Assembly (NCBI GenBank): GCA_030435675.1
Contig: CM059624.1
Location: 10,564,769-10,628,768 of the forward strand
Direction: 5' to 3'
Length of the DNA: 64,000 bases
Source of the DNA: Steinernema hermaphroditum
Taxonomy: Eukaryota; Nematoda; Chromadorea; Rhabditida; Steinernematidae
This document shows positions 1 to 11,700 of the stretch, one piece after another (position 1 is the stretch's first letter; every line of letters starts with the position of its first letter). The position numbers and the translations under genes are program-made. Below the pieces are notes generated by a model, which was not told the origin of the DNA, did no database searches, and saw nothing but the letters and a program-made list of their open reading frames with translations.

Positions 1-350
1 GGACGGATTAAAATTTGATTGACACATCGTCTCATACGTCTCATCAGAGATATCTACAAGCCTTTTCTAAATAGGACATAGCGCTTATACTCAATTATAG
101 GATTGCAATGGAACTAACAGGTTTATAATTGCCTAATCTCAAGCATCATCAACAGTACATGTTATGCCATAGGGGGAATGTTTTCCCTTCTTCACTCTCA
201 AATACAGCGTGGAGCTTATCAGTGCAATCTGCAAACCCGATTATCAAAACACCATAGAAGACCGGCAGCGTGCAGTAGTAACCAGAACTTCTTTTTCGTT
301 CTATTCACAATTCGGTCGGCCGATTATCAGTCGCGGCGTCGGCGACGTCA

Positions 351-395
351 ACCAAACATCGGACTTGCGATCGATCGTGTCAATCGACTGTTTCA
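351..395 (+). promoter_or_regulatory. Duplicated promoter block upstream of the first receptor gene
   Basis: A block beginning ACCAAACATC and continuing through an ATCGATCG core lies about 80-125 bp before the start codon of the first receptor. A similar block (ACCAAACACC, then an ATCGATCG core) lies at 2778-2822, 40-85 bp before the second receptor's start. The shared order of elements suggests the gene duplication carried its proximal promoter along. Function is inferred from position only. Confidence 0.35.
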
Positions 396-474
396 CCTGT
401 TTCTTTGCGCTCCCGCTAGCGACGGCTTATGCAATCGGCGACGTGTTTTGCTCACTTAGAAACAACCTTTCAGT

Positions 475-2627
475 ATGGAGTTGCAGCCCACTTCCTCAAC
501 AGTGGATAGCGATCACCGAATCTGTCTTGTCTGTGGCGCGGAAGCGCACGGAATCCACTTCCAGGTGAACTCGTGCCGTGCGTGTGCCGCCTTCTTCCGG
601 AGGGCAGCCGAGAGCGGAGAGCGCTACAAGTGCCGGCGCGCAAAGCACAACTGCGATGTTTCCAAAGGTAACCCTTGAGTTCAGAATGTGACGTAATTTT
701 TGATCTGAATTCCAGTTTTGATGTGGGCATCTCGAATTTTCATACTTTTTGACTGGCTCTGTTCATCAATTATGACTAAATAAACCCGGCTGCGCGCGAA
801 TTCGCGCCCTCCAGGTACTAAAAGCCAATTAGCCTCTAGCCCTGCGGGCGGCAAGATGGGCGCTCATAGATAGGGCTGAAGTTGGGGCCAAAAAAACTGC
901 AGCCCTGCGGGGGGCAAGATTGGCGCTCATAGATAGGGCTGAAGTTGGGGCCAAAAAAACTGTAGCCCTGCGGGCGTAGCATCGCCAGAGACATAATAGA
1001 AGTAGAGCGCTACCATGTCAACTGTCTGTGTGACTGATTGCGAACGTTCTCCGTTTGTAAGCGGGTGGTGTCGGGTTCGGTTCCCCTCGGGGGTCCTTAT
1101 TTTGTGTGGGTGTTTCCGCCGTGCGCGCGGAAAAACACACACACACGCAGACCAACGGACCCGTCGGTTCTCCGTTTATATATAGGGGATTTTCAACTAA
1201 TATTGGTGCAGACCTTGAGCACCTTGAAACCTTAAGATCGTTAAGCATCACTTAAATGAGCGAAGGAATGTGGAAAGGACTAAGATTGTCTTCAGCCCAC
1301 CTATAGTGTACTTATCTATAAACCAATCCACACCCAGGCCTCGGTTTGTATTCTTTCACAACCTTTTTTCCAGATGCCACCCACCAGTGCCGTCGATGTC
1401 GATACGAGAGGTGTAAGAAGGTCGGAATGACCTTGAACAGTCAGTTCCTCAGACATCTCGCTTCCCCTTATCCATGCTTTTTAGACGTTCTTCTCAAACA
1501 ACACGAACGCCAGACGAAGCACTGCCACAACAGCAACGCCTCCGTCAGCCAACCTACTCCCGTGATCGTTTCCTGTTCCTCGCCCATCTCCTCATATGAC
1601 CCAAATAAACTTCCGGAAGTCGTCTTCGAGGACCACAAACTGCAGTTTAAGGCCGATGACTTAATCGCTCAAATAAAGAGCATCCTAGTCAACGTAGGCT
1701 TAGCCTTTTTTCCGTTATAATACCCCTCTTCAGTCTTATTCACTTAACCCGGCTCCCGATATAACAGGAGTTCGCCTCACTCCCATGCAAACTTTTATAC
1801 ATGCGTACAATAAGATGCTCCCAGGAGGGAAGCCAGAGAGAATAGAAGTCTTGGAATGTATAGACTTTCGGGTGTGGATGCATTTCTTCAAGGAAATGAC
1901 AAAGAGAACCGCCATTTGGATGATGGCGTGCCAGGAGTTCGCAGAGCTTCCTATGGAGGACAAGGTGCGTTTGTTGATATGGCAATCTTCAAGTGAAATG
2001 TTCCTCTTTAAGTGGAAGATCTACGTAAACTTCTGGCCTCACATGTACAATGTCGAGAGAGCGGCGAGAAGTATTGAGTTCCTTGGAGATCACACCTCCC
2101 AGAACAGCCACATACTTCTACAAACGGATACGGCAGCCACCGACGTGCTCAACTCTACGTTTATCATTCCCAATCTGTCCGAAGAAAAACAGAGAGGAAT
2201 TCGAGCACTATTCCTGCCCCACGATGAAGCGATGATTTCGCATTTCGTCTCTCCAATGAAGGCACTGAACATGACCACCTATGAGGTCGTCTATCTGTGC
2301 ACTCAGCTGATGTGGACCGTCAAAAGTGAGTCGGCCGTTTCCTGCTGATACTACGTTTGGTTTTTAGAAGTGAAAGGCCTTTCGGAAAAGACGTACGAGA
2401 CAGCCTCGCGAATCTTGGATCAGACGGGGAATGAGCTTCACAACTACTACGTCTATGAAATGCGGACGGAGAACTACGCTTCAAGATTGGCGAAGATTGT
2501 GAAGTTAATGTCGGAATCGGAGAACTTGTACAGACACCGGAAAGACGCGCTGCTGACAGCTGACGTGTTCGGCATTTTTAACTCTGATTTGCACGAATCA
2601 GAACTTATTAATCTATTCGAGAAATAA
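475..2627 (+). CDS. Nuclear hormone receptor A (supplementary NHR, HNF4-type)
   Basis: This is a predicted ligand-regulated transcription factor acting in the nucleus. My exons are 475-667, 1374-1693, 1734-1964, 2013-2325 and 2368-2627, giving 438 residues in one frame. The ATG lies one base after a TTTCAG, which fits spliced-leader addition. Residues about 15-85 are a two-zinc-finger DNA-binding domain: CLVCG, then P-box [10 protein letters not shown], then a second finger ending CRRCRYERCKKVGM. A ligand-binding domain follows (EDHK near residue 150, WPHMYNVER, LAKIVKLMSESE). It ends in a helix-12 AF-2-like segment, DVFGIFNSDL. Intron 1 (668-1373) is long and holds tandem repeats. The 48 bases 1965-2012 have splice ends and match an intron of receptor B, but are stop-free and in frame, so they could be retained as 16 residues. 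The ligand and exact ortholog are unknown. Confidence 0.9.
838..976 (+). repeat. 63-bp tandem repeat inside intron 1 of receptor A
   Basis: Two nearly identical 63-bp units start at 838 and 901 with AGCCCTGCGG, and a third truncated unit starts at 964. Each full unit ends in a GGGGCCAAAAAAACTG tract. The same AGCCCTGCG motif recurs in the hairpin at 40077-40099, where it also precedes a tRNA-like box B. Confidence 0.85.
1061..1165 (+). other. tRNA-like box B and adjacent hairpin, possible SINE remnant
   Basis: GGTTCGGTTCC at 1074-1084 resembles an RNA polymerase III box B with one mismatch. The bases around it resemble those around the box B at 40129-40139. Downstream, TGTGGGTGTTTCCGC pairs with GCGGAAAAACACACACA across a short loop (about 1105-1145). 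I see no matching box A or complete cloverleaf, so this is not a tRNA gene. A decayed tRNA-derived repeat is the most I can infer. Confidence 0.3.
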
Positions 2628-2862
2628 ATGAGATAAAAATAACACAGATTAGGATCGGAAAGAGGATTTGAATCAATTCCAATTACATACTCACCGAGTG
2701 GCTCCTGAGCACCGTCACATCCCACGGACTACTGCGTTTTGTCGCCGTCCTTACCGTCTGTCGAGTCGTCATCCTTAACCAAACACCGCCCTTGCAATCG
2801 ATCGCACCAATCGCGTCTATGTTTCAGAATTTTGCCGGTGTTTGCCACTTTTTCCCTTCAGC

Positions 2863-4378
2863 ATGCAGCCATCCTGCTCGACCACAGCGAGTGATCACCA
2901 AGCGTGCCTCGTGTGTGGCGCCGATGCGCACGGAATCCACTTCCAGGTGAACTCGTGCCGCGCATGCGCCGCCTTCTTCCGGAGGGCCGTCGAAGGAGGA
3001 AAAGTGTACAAGTGCAGGAGGGCGACCAATAATTGCGATGTTTCTAAAGGTAACAGCTGTTTCATTAAAAATTAAGCCAACAAACTAAGGGTCATAGGAA
3101 ATTGAAGCAGCTGCTCATTTATAAGCAACATATGCTCTTGATTATTATATCCACTGTTGTTCCCATTGCAGATACGGCTCATCATTGTCGTCTATGTAGA
3201 TTCGAAAAATGCAAGAAAATCGGAATGTCTTTTAATAGTAGGAGTCATACAGGCCAACGCCCTTTCACATCGACTGTTTAGACAACCCGATAAAACACAA
3301 AGAACGACCAAAAAGCCAATCCCGCACATCCCCCAGAAAGTCCCCTCTTGCATCTCCTTCGAATTCTGCAATTGTCGACGCTGAAGAAGTTGTCTTCGAA
3401 GACCATAAACTGAAGTGCAAAGCAGAAGACTTAATCGTCCAAATTAAGGACATCCTTCTGAACGTGAGTGGATCCTATTGATCATTCTATCGTACCCAGT
3501 TTTAGCACCGTTCAGTCAATCCGGCCCCCGATCTCAATGGAGTCCAGCTCAGTCCCATGCAGACCCTGGTTCACTCGTACAATTCGATGGTTCCCGGAGG
3601 AAAACCAGAGAGAATAGAGTTCGTCCATGCTGTGGACATCAGGCAGACGATGCATTTCTTCAAGGAAATGATGAAGAGAACCGCCGTTTGGATGATGTCG
3701 TGTCAGGAGTTCGCAGCGCTGCCTATGGATGATAAGGTACGCTTCTAGTAGACTATGAAACATTTCTTTGATTCCCTTTCAGTGGAAGATTTACGTCAAC
3801 TTCTGGCCCCATATGTATAACGTCGAGAGAGCGTCGAGAACCATCGAATACCTGGGAACCGATGTTTCTCAAAGAGTCCTCTTTACGGACACCGTTGCCA
3901 TCGACCTCCACAACTACGAACTTATCATACCGAACATGTCCCCCGAAAAACAAAAGGAAATGCGTCTTCTCTCCAAACCCCACGACGAAGCTACGATTTC
4001 GCAGTTTTTCGTTCCAGTAAGAGATCTCAATATGACGACGTTCGAGGTCGTCTATCTGTGCAGTCAGCTGATGTGGTCAGTCAAAAGTGGGTTTTCTTTT
4101 TCCATCCATTACCTTTCTTTCTGCTTGCAGAGGTAAAGGGTCTTGCAGAGAATACGTACAAAACGGCATCCAGAATGCTTGACCGGATCGGCAACGAACT
4201 GCACAACTACTATGTATACGACATGCGGAGAGAGAACTACGCACCGAGATTGGCTAAAATTATGAGGCTAATGTCGGAGACTGAGTGTCTCTACCGGGAC
4301 AGAAAGAACGCGATGCTGACAGCCGACGTTTTTGGAATATTCAATACGGACCTGCATGATTCTGAACTAATGACTTAG
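2863..4378 (+). CDS. Nuclear hormone receptor B (paralog of receptor A)
   Basis: This is a second supplementary nuclear receptor, 405 residues. Exons are 2863-3049, 3172-3237, 3282-3463, 3506-3736, 3783-4086 and 4131-4378. The ATG lies one base after a TTTCCCTTCAG, a good spliced-leader site, 235 bp past the stop of receptor A. The DNA-binding domain (residues about 11-80) has [15 protein letters not shown] and HHCRLCRFEKCKKIGM. The ligand-binding domain repeats the landmarks of receptor A: EDHKLKCKAEDLI, NFWPHMYNVER, NELHNYYVYDMR, and DVFGIFNTDL at the end. Its 231-bp exon 4 equals exon 3 of receptor A in length and phase. The extra intron 3238-3281 splits the linker after the DNA-binding domain. 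Without it the frame hits a stop, so I accept it. A recent tandem duplication with receptor A is the simplest origin. Confidence 0.9.
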
Positions 4379-4423
4379 AGTCATTTATTTCCTTTAGGAA
4401 TGTACACAGTAAAGAGTCTTTAT

Positions 4424-5893
4424 TTACAAGTCGCTGCAAAACGGAGATTTAGCAAAGCTGTTGGAGAAGATATCGAAGAATTCGATCATGGTGATCACGT
4501 CCTTGAAATAGCGGCGGAGGTCCTGAACATGAAGTCAATCACAGACATTCCAGTGGACTCACCGTGTACTCCACTTGCAACTTCACGATTTTGGCCAGAC
4601 GAGCTGCGTAGTTGTCGATCCTCATCTCATCCAAGTAGTGGTGATGGAGCTCGTCGGATATTTCCTCGATGACCTGCTCGGACATCGTCTTTGTCATGTT
4701 CGATAACCGTTTGTTCCCTAAAGCGGGCATGCAGTCTTTTGGGGGTAACTCCATTAGTATACGTCTCGTGTTGAAAAGTCCCATGGCAAGCATGTAGACC
4801 ACCTCGAAATCTGTAAGATTCAGCGCTACCATTGGATCTATTAAGCTCTCTTTCATGACCGAAGCACCTACAACCGAAATTGAGATATATCGGTCATCCA
4901 CTTGTTGGTTACTTTGACCGTAGATCTCATGAAGCAGGTCGTGCTTCTTGTCTTCGATGGGAATCTCGAACTTGAATCCCATTTTCACACAAATCGTGTC
5001 GGTGATCATGTATCGTAGAAACTGTCCACGACCGAAAGTGTCGATGGTGCGGTGGATCCTCGAGACGTGGTGGTAGTAGCTCCAGAAAGGTTGAATCATG
5101 AACCACTGAAGTCGAACTCATGTCAGTCCCAACGATGAAAGGACAACACCTTTTCTTCGATTGGCAGCTGAGCGAACTGTCGACAGGACATAGCGAATTG
5201 AGCGCACCTCAAAATCTCTTTTTCTATGTTCTGAAGGAAGACACGGTAGTCGAGAGTGGACACTTCGGTCACCGTGAGCGTTTCTTTGTTGGGCCAGAAG
5301 TTTTGGAAGGTAAGGAGAAGTGAACGCATTGTGGAGAGACTGCTAATGTATGGGATGGGCTGAATCGATAGGGCTTAGATGGAAGATTACAGAAGTCGTA
5401 CCGTAGTGAGAACCTTCCGAAGCTGCTCAATAAGCGGTTCGGGATCATAGATTAGCTTATTGTCCTGATAGACCATGTGTGGTGACGCTTCCTCACTGGA
5501 GCCTTCGCCGCCAGTGTACCCAGGATTGGGCTGGATGACGGGAACCCGGCGATCTCCGTTCAGGTTCATCGGATTAACCACGTGAACTACAATCAGAATG
5601 ATTATTACATGGATCGTGAGGACATATGTACCTGTGAGCACCATTCCAACTTGGATACATTTCTGATAACGACAGTAACGGCAAATATTTGTCGCTGTGC
5701 TATCTAAACAGACCTGGTAGAAGGCAATACATATTTACTCACTAAGATCGCAATTCTGGGTGGCTCTCCGACACTTGTAGTGTTTCCCGATGCTGATGGA
5801 CCTTCTAAAGAAGGCGGCACAGGCCCGACATGAGGGCACTTGGAAGTGGACGCCATGCGCCCTGGATCCACAGACGACGCACCACGACGACAT
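4424..5893 (-). CDS. Nuclear hormone receptor C
   Basis: This supplementary nuclear receptor has 419 residues. Exons, 5' to 3' on the minus strand, are 5743-5893, 5632-5703, 5402-5586, 5150-5359, 4563-5105 and 4424-4522. Only four residues precede the first zinc-finger cysteine (MSSWCVVCG). The P-box is [10 protein letters not shown] and the second finger ends CRYCRYQKCIQVGM. The ligand-binding domain is more diverged than in A and B ([34 protein letters not shown]). I end it in the small last exon (FKDVITMIEFFDIFSNSF, a helix-12-like tail), because reading through its donor GTGAGT gives a short dead end. The stop codon overlaps an AATAAA at 4419-4424. It is convergent with receptor B, whose stop is only 45 bp away. 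Confidence 0.87.
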
Positions 5894-6212
5894 CAGAGCA
5901 GTGATCGAACGAGAGGAGCGAAATCGATTTACAGTTTACGTTTCGCGTGATAAGGTGGTCGAGAGTTCTCTGATTGGGATGAATGTTCGTACATTGATGT
6001 CGGAGTCGAAAACTATGCTAACAGCACATGCTACAGTTTATATTACGGTCGTGCGATTCGCAGAGCATTAAGGAATCTCACATAGCTTAGGTCTACGTTT
6101 TGAGTTAATTCGAGAAATTTTAAACGCCAGTGAGCTCGGTCCTTTCTACTGTTTCTTTAGATTCCCTTTCTGTCATGCACACACATGGGCAAACTGATTT
6201 ATCTCTGTCCAT

Positions 6213-7653
6213 TCATTGAGTACTGTAACAAAAATCGGCAGCCAACGGAGAATCCATGAATTCGTTTCTGAAAATCCCAAACAACTCTCCTTCTTTCATG
6301 AGGCTCTTCTCAAAATGGAAGAATTCCTAAAATCAATGGTCATTTGATATCCTTTAGGTTGACATTACATCGAGGCCAGAGCGGAGTTTCATGATCTTTG
6401 CTAATCTTGCAGCGTAGTTGTCCTGACGCATATCTCTCACATAGTATCGATGAATCTCATTGGAAGCTTTACTCAAAACCGTCGCACCGACCATCTTGGC
6501 GTCTTCCGAGATCTCGTCAACTCCTGGAATTGAATACTATTTAACACGACAAGCACTTGAGCCTACGATCATAATTCCATAGTTGCTGCAAAAGGAGGTA
6601 GTTCACTTCGAATTCTGTCAGGCGAACAGCTTTCAAAGGGACGATCAAGAGACTCTGTATCTTCTTCGTGTGTGGCATATACCAACTGAAGCAATGTTTC
6701 AATGACGATAAGAGCAAGGTTGGCCTACTTCCAAAAGGCTTCTTTCGACCGCTCGTCGAATGGTAAAATGAATTTGCAGGTGAATAAGTCGATAGCTAGA
6801 TTTTCGGCAAAAACGAATCTTGTGTCTTCGGGCTCGCCGAACACCTCCACCGATCGCGCCGTTATCTCGATAGCATAGAACTCCCACCAGAAACTTTTGA
6901 ACAGAAACCACTGAATTCATCGTTTGTTTGGTGGAACTATTCTTTCGGTCACCTTATCCTCCATGGCCAGAGCGGCGAATTCACTGTTGGCCATTGCCCA
7001 CTCGGCGCTCTTAACAACCCCTCTCTCAAGGTTGCGCATCCATATTCGAAAATCCAAATATTCATGAATTTCCAAGCAGCTGGCGTCATGTTTGTACTTG
7101 AAGTCCTTGTATTTCCTTATCAAGGGTTTGAAGACTTCTTGCCCGATATTTGGCTTCTAAAAGCGCATCTATCCATAGCTCAGAATCTGAGCTTACCTGG
7201 CTTAGAACCGTTTTGATCTGCTCCATAAGGGGCACTGAATCGTAATGCAAGCAGTTATAACCGAAGGCCATATTGTCACAGTCCAAATAAGGAGTAGTTC
7301 CGGAATCCGACGTTGACGGAGATGCATCCACATCTGATTCGCAGGAGTCCCGATCTGCCACGGATTCCTTCGGTCCCGAGTAGACCATCCCTTCTTCTTG
7401 ACATCTTTTAAAACGGCAATATTTACAGTTCTGCTTTGATTCTGCAAAAATCCGTGAAATGTCTACACAAAGCACGCCACTCACTTTCTTTGATGATACA
7501 GTCCTTCGTGGCTCGCCTACACTTGAAAGTCTCGGCCAATCCTTCCACCGATCTTCTAAAGAAAGCGGCACAAGCACGACAAGTGATCGCGTTGAAGTGG
7601 GTTCCTTGAGCTCCGCCACCACACACAACGCACAAGTTCAGATCTTCAGACAT
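6213..7653 (-). CDS. Nuclear hormone receptor D
   Basis: This is a fourth receptor, 395 residues. Exons on the minus strand are 7485-7653, 7197-7441, 6953-7156, 6729-6910, 6567-6685, 6369-6523 and 6213-6326. All junction phases agree. The introns are 40-43 nt except the first (7442-7484, 43 nt) and the last (6327-6368, 42 nt), so all are close to the minimum. The DNA-binding domain starts [13 protein letters not shown] and has [10 protein letters not shown] and [14 protein letters not shown]. The ligand-binding domain has [49 protein letters not shown] and a helix-12-like [13 protein letters not shown] near the end. It is the most diverged of the four. It lies head-to-tail behind receptor C on the same strand. 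No clear spliced-leader acceptor sits next to its ATG. Confidence 0.87.
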
Positions 7654-7852
7654 TCTCTATGCTTCACACATTCGTCGAATGAACAGAGATGCGAAATCGA
7701 TCGAAGTGAGCAAACTGGTCGTCGGCACGCACTCACTTCGTTCTTTGATAGCGCAATCATGTTGACGACTGTGACGTTTCAATGAGGGGGGTTACAAAAG
7801 TGTACGCAGACGCATTTCTTCGCGCTGATTTAATAAAAAATAGAAAACATCA

Positions 7853-8780
7853 TTAATTTGGCGGTGTAAAGATCATCATATGTTAGCTTTCTGATATCGT
7901 ACTCTCTTCTATCATGCCAGGCTTCTGGAGGTCAGGAAATCTTTGTACCACATAAAAAAGTTCCATCCACTTTGAATTCTTCCGGTGATCTCCTTCGAGT
8001 GGTCTCCTCAGTCTGAGTTCTTGTCCCAAGTAGACGAAGGCTTCCACTTGTTTAATTTATTTGTCGTTCAGGAGAATCGACGCTTTTTCTATTGCCATGA
8101 TCTTCGTCTTCTCTTTTCCATCTTCAGGACGCTTCTATCCGTCCATCCAGTTTGAATTTATCTGCACATCTCCTTGGAATGTTCACATCGTAGACTGACT
8201 GCCCGTCCGAGAGAGGCTTGCTTGAAGAAGGAGTGAGTTGTGTATTATCTTCTTGGAATCAGCTTTCTCAGCAATCCTTTTTCATCCAATTAAGTCACCA
8301 ACAGGTGTCTCCGAATGCAGATGTAGTCGCTTTAATGTTTTTTCAATGTTTTAATTGTGACCTCCAGATCACTTTAAAAATAACACTTCGATTCTTTTGG
8401 AAAAATACGATTCACCCACGATTCTTCATATCGATTGAGCTTTCCAGAAAGCGCGATTCAGAGCTCGATTCGATTACGATTAAGCGGCTACAGTATACAA
8501 GAATCCTTCATGGAGGAGTTCAATATACGGAACACGATGGGGACGAAGATCGGAGATTTGAAGGAGGAGACTTGCTAGGAGAATAGAATATTAAGTGAGC
8601 ACCAATACTGTCAACTGATCCCTCTTCGACTTGCTCAATTTCTTGACCAGTCAGTAGAATATTCAGCTGTCGATAGGATCTTTGTCTTCTCGTTATTGAT
8701 CTGCAGTCGACTTCTTCTGGAAGCTTCTTCCTAATTGCACCAGTTGCAAGCGCTCTACTGAGACGTCCTTCCACAATAAG
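7853..8780 (-). mobile_element. Decayed non-LTR retrotransposon, three reverse-transcriptase fragments
   Basis: Three minus-strand pieces repeat the same C-terminal part of an RTE-like reverse transcriptase. Piece 1 (7853-8113) is 86 codons open but for one internal stop, and reads EKTKIM, then VEAFVYLGQELRL, then W. Piece 2 (about 8130-8235) reads SLGRAVSL, KEMCR and TGW. Piece 3 (about 8600-8780) reads LQINNEKTKIL and, after a frameshift, GQEIEQVEE. The KTK-M and FVYLGQ blocks are hallmarks of these reverse transcriptases. The catalytic box and endonuclease are not visible, so the element is dead. Why three copies of one segment lie together is unexplained. Confidence 0.7.
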
Positions 8781-8789
8781 TCCCTTTGC

Positions 8790-11700
8790 CCTTCCCCGGG
8801 CGATCTTGATTATCCATTACAGCTGGTCTCTAGCATAGCATAGACCATTTTTGGTAATTTAGGACTTTGGTGCACTTTTGAAGGGCAGATATTTCCCGTG
8901 GGTCCGCGGCTATTTGTCACAGCTGTCCATCGGAAGAACGTCTATTTTTAAACTTCTCCTCAAACGGCTTGCACCGTCATTCGGCGCGCTTTTTGGTGCC
9001 GCCAAGACCAATTTCCGCTATTACACAATACACGATCCGCAATCGTGCTTGCGTCATTCGATTACTGCGGCCAGCCCGACGACGGCCAGATGTCCTTTTC
9101 ATTGGCAAAAAGAGAGGACTACTCTGTGCTTTATTGCTTTTTGCCGCCAGTAATCCCTCTGGCCCTCTTGCAGCCAACGATGCACTCATTGTTCTTTCAT
9201 GTTTTGCTGCTGACATGAGGGAGAGCGTCACGTGGCTATAATTTACTAAAGTAAAGTATAGCCACGTGACGCTCTCTCTTTATTTACGCATTCGACGGCG
9301 GATATACGGTAATTTTTGAAGAGGAAAGATCATCTCTTCGAAGGCGCTGACTCTTTCTAGCGACACAGAAGAGCCACTTATCTCCCGGATGTTCTGTTAT
9401 TCAAGAGGTCCTTTCTAAGTGGTGCCTTTTTGCAAAAAAACATGCACAAAAATTAACAAGTTCAGCCTTCATTAATTGTTTTTTTTTTACAATTTCTTTG
9501 TAATTTGAAAATGAGAAACACTGGTTTTAACCTCCACATAGGTGCTAAGTTTTCTCTGTTATGTTGAATAAATAAAAGTGGTACTTAGATCAAAGAACAT
9601 TTAGCAACACATTCACTACTCTTTTCTCCTTCGTCGTTTGGTTCATCAGTTCGGATTTTCTTGGAACCCTAGTCCACTCAATTTCCGTCTAAGTTCTTCA
9701 ATTTTCTAAGTTTGTTTCGTAGTCTGGTGTGTGCTTGCGCTCGAGTTCTATGAGCTTTGGTAGCTGAATGTATGGGGGTGGTTTATTAATTTCTTTGAAG
9801 CTGGCATCTACGTGGGACTTCGAAGAGAACCTTTCGAATTTTCAGATCTGAGACGGGTACTTTGAAAGGTTCCCTTGTTTGATCAAAACTATCGGATAGG
9901 TCGTAAAAAAAGCCAGAAAGGAGTGAGGAGGCTTGAAGCGCGCTTCGAGACATGTTTGTAGTGAGTTTTTCTTATGAAAAAAGTTCCTATCCACTAGAAA
10001 TATTACGAGGAAAAGGAACTCTTTTTATCTTCACTTCCTTCTTGTCCAAACCATGGTCAATCCTTCGACATCGATTTCTCAATTTCGAGAGTATTCCATC
10101 TCGTCCGCCAAAGCGGATAATCGCTTTATTGTCCTTCTTAACTGCATGGCCCTTGCGAGCTCGTTTGGCGATAACTTAATCTCGCTACCAATCTCGTCGC
10201 TGCGGCTGGATTGCTTTGTTGTGATTGCATCTCCATTGGCTCAAGTGCACTTTTCTTCTACAGCAACTATCTAATCTTCGACCGATTACTTTTTCCCATA
10301 AACGCGTTCGTTGTGATAAATCTCTTCGTTTACTTTTCCCATTTACATCAAAAAAAGACAAATTGACGACAACTGTCCGCACAGGTCCCTCCCAGTCCGT
10401 GCCATCCCTCATTTGCGTTTATTTTCCCAAGTGGTTTTTCGCCTCTCCTTCGTCCTACGCCTTTTTCTTGACCGCTTCCACATTCAGGGGAGATCTACGA
10501 CCCCCATATGGCCCACGTCATTGAAACGCATTTTACCACCGTAATTTCCTCCTTAGACATTCATGAACTGCACGACCTGGGACTCCCCTTCGCGTGACCT
10601 TCTTGGCCCGAGGGCTTTCTCGTGAGTACTCTCGTGATTTGTGCGCAAGAAACGGAAGTGCAATATACACAAACGAGGGCCGAGGGAGTAGCCGGAAAGA
10701 GCGAGTGGGCGACAGGGACGTGGACGATGGTCTCCCCCATCGATTTCACTCAGAGATGAGTCACAGCCCGGTGGCTGACAGATGGCGCTTGATAGGACAG
10801 CGATCGGGCTGACCATTGGGATCCTAAAAATATCCAAAGAAATGTCAACGTTTCACACTTTTTGTGATAAATGGGTTTTGGAAGACGATTTAAAGTTCAG
10901 ACGTTTGGTACTCGGATCTTTGAGTTTTTCCGCATTCCAGAATGAACGTTTAAGAGGTTCTACAACAAGGCGGAATTCAGACACAAAACGTGCCAGGTGC
11001 TCTTTAATTTCCGCGTTTGCTTTCCACGTTTCCCTGCTTTCCTTATGGTTTCAGCTTTCACTTAAAGTAATTTTACAGGACGACCTTGTTGGTGAAGCTT
11101 TTAATTCTTTAATTATATTATGTTCTGTTTGTTTCAGTGAGAAGTAGAGGTACAACTTTGACTAGATGTAGAACTCGGTGATATTCGATAGACATAGCTG
11201 AAATCCTCAATTTTATTCGAGTTGGAGCTCTTGGACTCAATTAGAGCTCTTTGACTATATGAAGAAGAGAACATATTCTACTATACCTTGTTCAACTTCG
11301 ACTTTGTTCTATTGGTTTCACTGTGGTTGGACTAGATGAACATATTTCATTTGGCCATTTGTGTTCCCAGCGGTCGTCCACTAACTGAGTTGAGTGAGCG
11401 GTCATTCTCGACCAAAGATAAACGTGAAATTACCTCATAATCAGACTGTCATCAGTGTGCTCGAGATCCTCAATTTTCAAACGTCATTTTGAAGGAGAGC
11501 ACATGTTTCTGTAACTCAGTTTCGTAAAACCTTCATTGATGAAATCATAGATGAAAAGTCATTCGATTCTTAAGCACACTTCAATTTCCTCCACAGCCTT
11601 TCCCTATGTTCAGTTAGTGCTTTTCTCTGGAATGACCTCGTGTTTGCAGCGTATTTCCCTCTTACGATCAACGATTTCTCAAGAGCTCCTAAAATAGAAC

